This document shows, in pieces, positions 1-12,134 of a stretch of 64,000 nucleotides of DNA. The position numbers were made by a program, and so were the translations under genes. The notes under the pieces are model-generated. The model made no database searches, was not told the origin of the DNA, and was given only the letters and a program-made list of their open reading frames with translations. Source of the DNA: Riptortus pedestris (lineage: Eukaryota; Arthropoda; Insecta; Hemiptera; Alydidae); NCBI GenBank assembly GCA_019009955.1, contig CM032230.1, positions 11,662,001 to 11,726,000 of the forward strand, read 5' to 3'. How positions within the stretch are numbered: position 1 is the first letter of the stretch; the number at the start of each line of letters is the position of its first letter.

Positions 1-37
1 GATACGTTATATACCCACAGATGTCACACTGAAACTA

Positions 38-699
38 TAGTAGAGTCAGGTAGTAAGGTCCCCTGGGGGAGAAGGCTGGGGAGGCCGTACTAAGGCCTCT
101 CAGCCAATCAGAAGACTGCGACATTGTAGATTTTTCTGTCCAAAGGGATAATTACTAGGCATACCCTGTAGCTACAACAATATTTTAACATATTATTACA
201 TAACAAAATAATAAGATATATTAAGTTTGTTTATTATTTAATATAACATTTTGTTTATTTTGAGCTTTATCATCGTTGTTAGCTTTTGAAACACAATTTT
301 TTTCTATACAAAAACAGTTAAAGGATTCATTTTTTTTTTTTCACTTTGAAAACTGTTTGGAATTCAGAACTTATGAACCTTTCCTTTCATTTTTGTAACT
401 TTTTCTATAATAAATGTTTTTAAAATCATTTAATGTCTTTTTTGCATTAAAAATCATATTTTTCTTCAAAGCTTTGTAAATTCGAAAATACTTCTTACCT
501 TTCCATACAATAGATGCCATTGTTTCAGATAATCACGAAAAATAAAATATTGGTTTTATGCTTATAAAGTCATTGGAACTACGAAAAAATATGTGAGAAA
601 TATGAAAACGTCATAAGAGGCTCAGCGGGAGGGTAGATCTGGCAACTTGGGGGATGGTCTACTACCCTCGCCACGGGACCTTACTCATCGACTCTATTA
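38..699. mobile_element. Non-autonomous DNA transposon (MITE), Tc1/mariner/pogo-like, TA target
   Basis: Terminal inverted repeats are visible. The left end reads TAGTAGAGTCAGGTAGTAAG and the right end, reverse-complemented, reads TAATAGAGTCGATGAGTAAG; both continue into GTCCC. The element is flanked by TA (36-37 and 700-701). The flanks joined without the insert match a second copy of the host repeat at 16811-16840, where a single TA sits at 16824-16825, so the boundaries are well defined. There is no coding capacity over 662 bp. The TA duplication fits Tc1/mariner/pogo; the exact clade is not determined. Confidence 0.75.
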
Positions 700-868
700 T
701 AGTCAAAATGGGTTCAGGGAAGTTAAAACAGATAATTCTGTTGAAATCTAAAGCCAACAATTTTTATAAATATAAATAAATACACACAAGTACACACTGG
801 TGGAACCAACCCATTAACTACTACCAGTTAAAATTACAGTTATGAATCTCCTTCTTCATTCTCCTTAC
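700..868. other. Intron sequence downstream of RNF216-like exon 6
   Basis: This is non-coding sequence left of the exon 6 donor. No further exon of the RBR gene was found between base 1 and 868, so the rest of the gene is taken to lie left of the window. Confidence 0.5.
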
Positions 869-1041
869 CTGCACGTTTTCTTTTTGCACAGGTCACAATT
901 AAATATTCGGTCTTCTTCAGGTGGAATAGCAGAATATTCACAGAACGCGCACGTCTCTAGCCCTGGGATATTGGCTGAAAGAATTTCCTCTTCCTGAATC
1001 TTCTTCTCCAGTTTCTCAAATGTGTTTACCGGTAGAAGTTC
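869..1041 (-). CDS. RNF216: RNF216-like exon 6: start of IBR domain
   Basis: The exon is bounded by an acceptor reading ctgtttag at 1042-1049 and a donor gtaagg from 868 downward. It is 173 nt, enters in phase 0 and leaves in phase 2. It encodes a charged linker (VNTFEKLEKKIQEEEIL) and then cysteine pairs CAFC and CDLC followed by KKKTC, the beginning of the in-between-RING zinc domain. The next exon, expected to continue the IBR, is not in the window. Confidence 0.88.
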
Positions 1042-2568
1042 CTAAACAGAAAATTTGGGTTATTAAAGAAAAATGAAAAAATCCTGCCACCCAGATGCTG
1101 TGTAACCTACGTAGATTTTCCACATGCTACCATGATACACTACTGATCTCATCTCCACCATATATTCTATATTTCTAAATCAATATCTGATGAGTAGAAC
1201 TGGGGGTTTACTAAAGGCTGAAAACAAGGAAGTACTAATAACTCACTTAACACTTTATAGGGCACATTTTGCAGGCTATCAGAAAAATTATATTTCTCTG
1301 AAAATGGTGTTAGGGAGTCTATACATGACTATTAATAATAACAGAATAGTTTAAAAAAAAATTAGAGAACAAGTTATTAGAGTGACCGCTATAGTGGTCC
1401 TTTCCCGTTAAGGGGGTTGGCCTGCCCAGGGATTACCGGCTGCCGGATGGCAGAATTCTACCAGTCTCCTCGCCCAGCAGGGAAAGTGTTCAGCTCATTA
1501 CCTCCTCCTGTCCTTTGTGACTACAACTGAATAGTTTCAGCAAATATTTTTGCATAAAATGTTTCAATTACATGTTCTTTTCTGTTTCAGCCAAGACGTG
1601 CAATGTTTATTATCACTCTAATAAACATATTTCAAAATACTAAGCTGGTATAAAATATAATTTACTTATATTGTCGAATTTGGTTGTTTAACTTGTAAAA
1701 ATCGTAAAAAAAAGTACTATAAGCAAACGAAAAATAAATACTCCTGATTTTCTATATGTTAAAACTGTATAAATGGAAGGGCAGAGCCATATTTTTGTAA
1801 TTACTTGACAAAGAGCATACATGCGACAAAACATTATTAATATCTATATTTACTGAAATATGATCAAGAATATCTTAGTAAAGTATTACATTTCTTTTTG
1901 CTGGAGTAAAAGCAGAAGAAAGTAGGTGACAACAGGTAATGCACTGTGAGTGTCCAAATCAACACTAACTGAGCAGGTATCTGGAATGGGTAAAGGCCGC
2001 TTCAGCAGCCAGGGCGAAAATTCAGGAATAATTCCTCATTTCCTCCTGACATCTAGTGGACACCCTTGGAACTATTAGCAATACTCTCAGTCTGAGTTTG
2101 AAAGAGAACGATAGGTGACCTCTTTAGCGGCTCTTGCCCTATAGAGGGTTAATATTTAAGCTACGAAAACATTTATAGAACAAAAATTGTGGTATATCAA
2201 TAGCTTTCAAAATTTGTTCAGTAACATTTTTCATACAACTCATAATAATGGAGATAATTTAAATTTATGTTTCCGCCTCTTAACCACCCTATCCTCTGAA
2301 TTTTAGCCATTAATTTCTATGAACTTGAGTGTGTGGAACAGTTAAATATTGATTATGGTATAGATCAAATAAATATTTTTGTGAAAATAATGTAACATCT
2401 TAATTGATGATGTCACCACATTACATCTTTGCATGTAAAAGTAGAAGTTTAATGGAAACAATATTTAATATTTAACCTCAGAATGAAGTGGTTCATGATA
2501 TAACAGCTTATTGTTAGTATGACATGAGATTTATATCATTGTTGTTAATGACCACTTGAGTGTTAACA

Positions 2569-2634
<66 letters not shown>

Positions 2635-3304
2635 CAGACATCATTTTCATTAACTCCTAGGTAGGATCAATGGAAATTTTGAAGAATTTTTTTGAAAATC
2701 GTGTCAATACAACCTCAATAGCTGATTTCCCTTGGGGAAATCTGCTCAAACTAACCCTCAACTGACTCGATTTTAGTCATTAACGTACTTTAGTTTCACA
2801 CAAAACGTTTAAAATTGTTTTTTGTAACAATCAAACATCAGACAAATATATATAGTTTTGAATAGACCTCATTTTCATCTTCTCCTAGAATGATGAACAT
2901 TTGAAGACATTTTTTTGAAATGTCACTCATGAGTAAAACCTCAATAGCTGATTTCCCTTAAGGGGAATCTGTTAAAAGTAAGTAGGGGAATAAAGAAAAA
3001 AATTATTTTCTAGCAAACCTTAGAGCAATGGAATATTATTCTGTAATAAAAAACAAATGATATTACAGTGACCCAAGGGGCAAAGGGTCAAATTTTTTTA
3101 AAACACTATTTGACGAAAAAACGATGTCAGCCCATGGCACACACCGGCTTTGTTGAGACTGATAAAAGACACAGCACGTCATGCTACTCAATATCGGCTG
3201 GTGCATACAATAATTACATAGCTCAATTTTGGAATCAATTATACTGTAAAATTTGCATTTGGAAATTCCCAGAAGTTTTTTCAATGAATAAAACTATTTA
3301 TTTA

Positions 3305-3338
<34 letters not shown>

Positions 3339-4091
3339 ATGTCTTGTATCTAGGTATTTATGTTTACAGCATGTTTTTCTTGATGAAAATAAGTGGCTAG
3401 AAAAGGGTGGTAACGTATGAATAACACATCCCTATAAACCAGGGCTTCTTAATCTTTTGTAATTTACGACCCCATTTATGATTGCGAGTTTCTTGACGAC
3501 CCCATATAAAAGAAAAATAAATTAATATTTTTTGATGATTTATTTATTAGGTAACAATATACATATACATATGAAAATATATAAGTTTAGAATTCTTTTT
3601 GAAACATAAAAAATTTAAAATTAAAAATTGCACAAAAAATTATAAAATTGTATTTATTATAGTTTCAAAAATAAAAGTGGATTCTGACCGTCTTAATTCT
3701 CTCAAATATATTCAAGTAGTTGCGTGGTAAGTATTAAATTAAACTTTAATTTAATACTTACCACGTAGGCCCTACATACATCCGAAAGTAGAAAATCGCC
3801 TCGTCCTTCCAAAGGAAAGATAACCTTCTCTTTGTAAAAGAAGCATCGTCGAATCGACGAATAGGTTGTAACTGTAGATAAAACATATTCGTCGAATCGA
3901 TGAATAAGTTGTAATTGTAGATAAAGCATATTCGTCTAATCGACGAATAAGTAGTAAATGAAGATAAAACATATTGTATTTTTATCTCTTGCGACCCCAG
4001 AATTTTGCTATGCGACCCCAAATGGGGTCACGACCCATAGTATAAGAAGCCCTGCTATAAACCATAGCTGCATAAAGTAAATAAATAACAT

Positions 4092-4122
<31 letters not shown>

Positions 4123-5742
4123 TCGTGGTCATAGAAATTGCATCACTTAAAAATAATGAATGATCTCCTTGAACCAATATTGTTCTTGACTTTTAATAAT
4201 TTTTAAATCTATTGTAAAATAAAATAGTATGCTATTAGCCATAAAAAATGATTAAAACCCAAATAAGAAATTTATAATATTCATAAAATAATAAATGAAA
4301 TCTTTAGTCTTTAAATCTTTAGTCTTTCTTTATTTAAAAAAAAAAAAGTTTTTTTTACATAATCATATGAATTTATTTAGAAAAATGGTATAAAATCATT
4401 GAAAATAAATTAATTGAAATATTAATATAAATTAGTATTTTGTTGAACCACCATTAGCCCTGATCACTGAGGCGATCCTGTTTGGCATTGAGTCGACCAA
4501 ATTTTTTATTATTTCGTCACTAATCTCCTCATTCCAAACATTTTTGATCGCTTGCTTCAACTCATCTTTATCCTTAGGCTTCGTAATATTAATTTTTTTC
4601 ATTATTATCATCCACAAGTTTTCAATGGGATTTAAATCTGGGCTATTGCCTGGCCATGGTAGCGTGGAGATCTTGTTTTCTGCTAAAAACTGCTTTACCT
4701 ATCCAAAAACACAATGGTAAAGGCAATAGAAAATAATGTATCTTACAGCTAACATATTTTTTTATATAAATAAATAATTAACTTACCGATTTGGCTCTAT
4801 GGCATGGAGCAGAATCATCTTGAAAAATGAAGTCTCTGCAGTGTGTAAGATGAGAATTCATTGAGGGAATCAAACTCTCTTCCAAAATGTTCTTATATTT
4901 TTCTGCATTAACCGGACCTTCTATGAAGTTCATTTTGCCAATAGCAAAGTAGGAAAAACATCCCCAGACCATCACACTTGCTGGATGTTTCACTGTTTTT
5001 AATGTACAAGATTCTTCAAATCTTTCATTTGGCTGACGTCGAACGTATGGAGAACCATCAAAACTGAAGATGTTGAACTAACTCTCATCTGAAAACATCA
5101 CTTTCCTCCAGTCATCAGATGTCCAAGTTTTAAAATTTATTGCCCAATTTAGCCGAGATTGTTTCATTTTTTTGTTAAGAAATGTTTTTTTTGCTGGTTT
5201 TCTTGCCCATAAACCTTTTTCTCTTAATCGTCTGCCCACTGTTTCTCGACTTACTTCTGCTAAATTGCTATCTGCTAGATCTCTAGATATTTCCTTAGCA
5301 GTTTTGAAGCGATTTTGTAGAGATAATCTCATCATCATGCGATCTAAACGCTCATCCACGCTCATCCGTCTTCCTTTTCCTTCCAGTCCCTTTCTTTCGC
5401 TCGGTAGATCCATGGGAAAGATTTTTTTTTATTATTCTGACCACAGTGGATTGGTTGCACCTCACCCTCTTTGCTATCTCACGAGAAGAAATTCCAGCTT
5501 CAGCAAATGCCACTATTTTAACTTTTTGCTCATAAGACATTTGTTTGAAATTCAGTCTGTTGGACATAATAATAGGAAATAACGTGCTTAATGTTGGATT
5601 ACTTGGGCACAGCTGAGCTATGAGTCACTGATAACATCTCTCTCTAATACTAGTAGGTAAACAAATTCATTCCAACAGATTGTATAGACATTTAGGATTA
5701 GAACGATAACAATCATAGGTGATGCAATTTCTATGACCATGA

Positions 5743-5805
<63 letters not shown>

Positions 5806-6084
5806 ACCTTGAGTGTTTTAAGGGAGAAATTTCCAGTGCATTCTTGAAGACAGGGAAAATCAGTTTTACTATCTCCCATCAGCACTTCCACGCTCCTGTG
5901 AAACAAAACTGAGTACTTTAGATAAAGTTATAGGCAGCCAATTAAGAGTAAAGAAAAATAAAATTTTTAGAGATGTGTTGCACAGTCATGAAATTTTATT
6001 TTCTACATTGTAATGACATTGATAATAATTGAAAATAATCCTTCTTCGCACTTTAAACAAAGTTTAGGTTTCCTAATTTTGAGT

Positions 6085-6133
<49 letters not shown>

Positions 6134-7168
6134 GGACTGGGCTACTGACACCAAATTCTTTCATAAATGCGAGCTATTTTTACTTTTTTGTTTTCTGCCT
6201 TCAGACACCCCCCCCTTCTAGTCATCAGTTTTTATTACATATAAATAGAGAATACGTGGTGATATAAGATCACAAGTGTTATACTCAGCCCCTCCATGAC
6301 AGACTTTATATTTAAGAGAGCCTTACAGTTGTCTTTAGGCAAAGGTTTGACTTTCCTTAAAAATGTTGGTCACTATCCAGACCCTCCTTAGAAAATTGTT
6401 TTATGAGCCAATAAATCACCAAGGGCCCAGAACCTTCCTGCCTCCTTTTTGCAGATTCCCATAGAGTGAAATCAGCTACTGAGGTCATACTCATGACTGA
6501 AGGCTGAAAACAAGAAAGCATGAATACCTTGCTTAATACTTCAGTTACGAAAAAATGCAAAACAAGATTGGTTCTATAACATTTTACTATCACACTCATA
6601 ATAACAGAAATTTTTTGAATCTCACACTCTATACCGACACTATTCCATGTCATATTTCTGCCAATAACAAATATGATCTTTAGTGTAGACTGCAATGGTT
6701 AAATGTCGAGTATGGTATAAATTAAATATACATTTTCGAGTAAAGAACGCCAAATCTTGCTTGATGACGTCATCAAGCAACAAATTTGCAGATATCTAAA
6801 AATTAAGGTCTCTTGAAATTAACATTTGGTATTTAAGCTTAGAATAAAGTGGTCTTTCGCTATAACAGTTTATTGCTATTCTGACATAAATAGGAGTGGG
6901 GATTAAAATTAAAAAATGCAAATATCACGGTTAGGATCGAAGATAGAGAATATATGTATATAAGAATAAGAATGTTTATATTACATTTAATTTGGAATAA
7001 GATCGGTTCAACCAACGTATAATAATGGAGATATTTTGAATTTCTGAAATTCCGTCCTCCCACTGGTCCAATTTCAGTCATTAATGAACTTCACCTTTAC
7101 TGAAACCCTTATATATTGATTCAAACAAAAATTGTAACCGCTAGAGCAGTAACACGCAAGTTTTTTTC

Positions 7169-7243
<75 letters not shown>

Positions 7244-8122
7244 CATAATTTTGAATGGGTCTCATTTTCGTCATTTATTACGTAGGATCGATGGATATTT
7301 GAGGAAATTTGTTGAAAATTGTGTCACGAGTACGACCTCATCAATAGCTGATTTCCCTCCAGAATCTGCTAAAATGTTGTAGACTGTAATATCTTGTTCA
7401 ACATTTGAAACAAAAATGTCCTAGAGTTGTACTTTTTATCATTTTTTTTTTATAACTCAAATATTATGTAAGTTATTTGTACTTTCTTCTTTTCAGCCAC
7501 ACTTCTATTCATCAAATTTTTACTTTGTGTTATTGAATTCCTGAGCATCTTTCCCCTTTATTTTGCTGTTTATATAGGCTTCTTAGTACATAAGAAATAG
7601 AGAATAGATAGTGAGATGAGGTCACCAGTGAGTCATTCCAGCAGGTGGGAAATCTGTTTTGTTTTTCCAGCCCTTGAGTAACAAGTTTTTGTATCCAAGG
7701 GCATTAAAATGAAATGGGGGCCACGGGGCCACTAAAAGAATTTTTTCTAAATCATGTTATATGTACAAATATGACCTCAGATCTAATCATTTATGTAATT
7801 GATTGAACGTATGAGAAAATTAACATTAGACAGGAATATTTTTGAGGTATTTCAAATAAATCTCTGGCAACCCTGGACAAAAGTTATTTCAATATTTCCA
7901 ATAAAAAATAATAGCAATATTTTAGTAGATATAACAAAGAATATTGTAATTTTCATTAACACAGCTTTTCTTCAAATCTACTATTTAGCGAAAATATATT
8001 GATATTAAAGTTTTGTATGCTTAGACTATTAGATCATTGTTGTGTTATAGATATAATTGTAAAATCTTACTCCAATTTATGTTTTAATCCAAAACCTGTG
8101 GGGGAGAGGAGAGGAGAGGGGG

Positions 8123-8185
<63 letters not shown>

Positions 8186-10914
8186 AATCACTCCTGGTCA
8201 ACAAATTGTTTAGGTGGGAATTTTAAGAAAGTTTTGAAGTACAACCTCAGTACGTAATATATCTTAGGGGAATTCAGCGAACTCCCAGGTGTGAGGTTGA
8301 AAAATTATACCTGAGAATGCAGGACTTGCAGAAAATATGGCCTTCGGAGCAGGTGGATACTTCTTCAGCAAGCAGGTCGTCGGAGAAGCAGCAACCACAC
8401 GTAAGAAGGGCACTCGCTTTCCGAGCCTACAACATATTTGCCATTAAAAACTCTTGACTATTCCTTTAGAATGAAAAAAAAAAGGTCTGCCATGCTGGGA
8501 CTGCGAGATCTAAGCAGATTTCTCACCTGTTGGCATATCACATTACTTATCTCATCCTACCATATATTCTTCATTTCTATATACAAGTCCGTTTAGTTTT
8601 CCAGAGACTAATAAATTAAGTTTGGTAATTATCAAACAAAAAAAAAAGCACTTGTTTGAGAGGTAACAGACGAGCACCTAATATATATATATATACTAGC
8701 TCAAATACCCGGTTTCGCCCGGAAATTGATTTGAGGCTGAATGGTGATGGTATTTTTATGGCAAGGCTTTACTTTGCACAATATTTTGACATTTACACAT
8801 CCCAGTGTTTAGGGTTAATACCCATTGTTGGCATTCGTTAATAATAAAATTAATTTTTTATGTAAGACTTCACTGTCCTCCATATTGTCAAATTTCCTGT
8901 CACCTGTGCATTATGCATAGATTTCAGTTATTAAAGACAAACTATTAACATAGATTTGAATTAATTTTTCCAGGTGAGGTACCTGATAGTTCATATTGGA
9001 ATGAATTGTTGAGCAAATCAATATTTCTACGAAACTTACTTGCTCCACACATTGTTCCTGGAGAAATGTATAAAAAAAAAAAGTTAATCTAAATAACAAA
9101 GTAAACAACTTTTGTTATGTGCATGTTTGTCGAAAAAAAACAAAAAAACAATGAATTATCGCGAATTTTTATTTCAGACCTCCATTATAACTCCCACTCC
9201 CGCTCTAACCTAAAAATTTTAATATAGCTTAAAATCATGGAAGAACTAATCCAAATTGACATACCGAGGTTTTTTAAGTTTGGTTTAATCGTTAGCGCCC
9301 AATGAAATAGTTGACTCCCGCTTTAGTTTATAGTGTATATCTCGTTTATACTCTAAATAACACAATAAACAACTTTTGTTTTGTTCATATTTGCCGAAAA
9401 ACGAATAGGAAATGAAATACCGCTAATTTAAATTCAGGCCTCCCTTACAACCCCCTTACTCCTGCCCGTCCCTAGAAATGTTGGTAAGGCTTATTATAAT
9501 GAAAGCGTTAGTGCTAATAAACATACAGAGTTATATTTATTTCGGTTGGGTCTTTTGTCACAAATAAAATTGTTCACTTCCGTTATGTGTGTGTATGTAT
9601 GTATGTATGTATATATATATAAAATTGTAACCTCTGTCAGTACATTGATTTTTTTTGCGAATTTTCACGATAACTTTTCGTTTCACATGTCATAGACACC
9701 ATAACTGCATTTTGTTTCTTTGGTGTCTGTTTGTTTGTTACCTTTTCACGCATAAACGGCTGAACCGAATTTTATGAAACTTGGTATGTATATTACTACT
9801 AACCCAACTTAGACTTTAGGCTATATTAATATCCTCTGAGACGAACAGGAGTGGGGGTTATAAGGGAAGCCAGAAATTAAAAACAGCGATATGTCGTTTC
9901 CTATTGGTTTTTCGGCAAATATGAACATAACAAAGGTTGTTTATTTTGTTATTTAGAGTAACATTTGTTATATACACTTTTTTTGTATACCGAATTATAA
10001 ACGAGATATACTCTAAAACCTATAGCGGAAGTGAACAATTTTATTTGGGACAAAAGACCCCACCGAAATAAATAAAACTCGGTATGTGTATTAAAACTAA
10101 AGCTTTCATTATAACAAGCCATACCAATATTTCTAGGGATGAGGAGTGGGGGTTATAAGGGAAGCCAGAAATTAAAAATAGCGATATTTCATTTCGTGTT
10201 GGTTTATCAGCAAATATGAACATAACAAAAGTTGTTTATTTTGTTATTTAGAGTAACTTTTGTGATATACATTTTTGTCTTTTAACAATGTATAAACGAG
10301 ATATACACTATAAACTAAAGCGGGAGTCAAATATTTTATTGGGCGCTAACATTGAACCGAACTTAACAAAACTCGGTATGTCAATTAGCATTAATTCTTC
10401 CATGATTATAAGCTATATTAAAATGTTTAGGTTAGAATGGGAGTGGGGGTTATAAGGGAGGCCTGAAATAAAAATTCGCGATATTTCATTGTCTATTTGT
10501 TTTTCAACAAACATGCACATAACAAAAGTTGTTTACTTTGTTATTTAGATTAACTTTTTTTTTTTTTTTATACATTTCTCCAGGAGCAATGTGTGGAGCA
10601 ATTAATTTGCGTAGAAATATTGATATGCTCAACAATTCATTCCTATTTGAACTATCAGGTACCTCAGCTGGAAAAATAAATAACTGAAATCTATGCATAA
10701 TGCACAGGAGACGGGAAATATGACAATAAGGAGGACAGTGAAGTCTTACATAACAAATTAATTTCATTATTAACAAATGTCAACAACGGGTATAAACCCT
10801 AAATACGGGGATGGGTAAATGTCAAAATAGTGTGCAAAATAAAGCCTTGCCAAAAAAATACCATCACCATTTAGCCTCAAATCAATTCCCGGGCGAAGCC
10901 GGGTATCTGAGCTA

Positions 10915-10950
<36 letters not shown>

Positions 10951-12078
10951 TTTTCGAGTTTGGCGGACAGAATACTTTCTATGATTATGAATTATATATA
11001 AAAAAAAAACTACATGGACAGGAGACGGGAAATATAAAAATATTGTGGACAGTGAAGCCTTACATAACAAATAATTTTATTATTAACAAATCCATAGCAA
11101 CGACGGTTACTCATCGAGAAATGTTAAAATATTGTGGAAAGCAAAGGTTTGCTTAAAAAAATACCATCATCATTAAACCTCAAATGAATTCCCGGGCGAA
11201 GCCGGGTACCTTAGCTAGTATAAATATAATTTTGAACGAACCTCATTTTTGTCATGCCTAAGTAGCATTGATCAGCATTTGAGGAATTATTTCAAAAACT
11301 GTGTTATGAGTAGGTGATTCCTCTTAAGAACATCTATCAAACCTATTGCACTAAATTCTAGTAAATGTGAAATATTCATTTTGATGAGATCATTAAAATA
11401 AAAAATTCTTACAGGTGCTGTGTAAACTAAGTAGAATTCCCACCTGCTGGAAAGGTTTAATCCCCCCCCCCCCAGTCTGATTTTGAAATTTCGTCTCTCG
11501 TCACTTGCACTTGGTTTATACACAAAAAAAAAAAGTCTGCCACGCAGGGGCTGCGTAAACTAAGCAGATTTCCCACGAGAAGTTTTACAATAGAGAAATT
11601 TGCCTAATAACAACTGTAGTAGTAAGAAACCTCTAAACCTAAAACATTATTTTGGGCGTAATAACCCAATAGTTTCTAGCCCCAAAAAACAGTTAACCTA
11701 ACCTCTAAACCTATTCACGAGGGACGAATAGTTATAGAAATGGCCACCAGAGCTCTTGGCGGAAAGTCCGAACATAGCCTACTGGTGACCACACGCAGAA
11801 TACAAATGCAAATATCTCGGTTAATATTCAAGATACAGAATAAATGTATAGAGCAATATTTATAGTAAATTCAATTTGCAATAAGATTTATTCTATACAA
11901 TTTTTCGATCCGACGCATAATAACGGAGATATTTTGAATTTTCAAAAATCCCCCCTCCCACTGGTCCGATTTCAGCCATTAACGAACTTGATCTTCCTTT
12001 TTACATAAAACGATTAAATTCCGAGTTTGGTAAAGATCAAACAAAAATTGTGACCGCTAGAGCGTTAACAGACACAAC

Positions 12079-12134
<56 letters not shown>

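Larger units (their letters stand above)
1080..2757 (+). repeat. Helentron-like repeat copy, interrupted by piggyBac MITE
   Basis: The copy starts with a degenerate form of the family head (gctgtgtaacctacgtagat) and ends with the family tail, tagctgatttccc plus its mirror image and tctgct (about 2722-2755). In between lie the usual (TA)n core (2572-2631) and the phrase cctcattttc...ggatc...atgga. The piggyBac-like insert at 1251-2148 splits it. It lies in RNF216 intron sequence between exons 5 and 6. Confidence 0.6.
3440..4054. mobile_element. hAT-type MITE with 8-bp target duplication
   Basis: The left end is CAGGGCTTCTTAATC and the right end, reverse-complemented, is CAGGGCTTCTTATAC, each followed within about 25 bases by a GACCCC motif as in hAT ends. 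The exact 8-mer ctataaac flanks both sides (3432-3439 and 4055-4062), the duplication length expected for hAT. The 615-bp interior has no transposase. It contains a perfect 43-bp palindrome and a roughly 45-bp tandem repeat, annotated separately. Confidence 0.85.
5896..8310. other. RNF216-like intron 4: repeats only
   Basis: The intron contains a (CA)n tract (6086-6130), one arm of an inverted duplication (6250-6480), a Helentron-like copy (about 6480-7376) and a (GA)n tract (8126-8182). The stretch 7380-8090 has no recognisable gene or repeat. Confidence 0.6.

Noticed and set aside
1381..1510. GC-richer block suspected to be an RNF216 exon
   Set aside because: It lies inside the piggyBac-like MITE and has no exon boundaries or conserved coding.
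3068..3400. 110-codon open frame near 3.1 kb
   Set aside because: It passes through a 29-base A run coding polylysine and has no recognisable domain.
3841..3975. Regularly spaced repeat resembling a CRISPR array
   Set aside because: The genome is eukaryotic, units are contiguous without unique spacers, and the array sits inside a hAT MITE.
7116..7382. Open frames through TA tracts coding for alternating Ile-Tyr
   Set aside because: They are translations of microsatellites; the same applies at 5667, 31831, 58141 and 58987.
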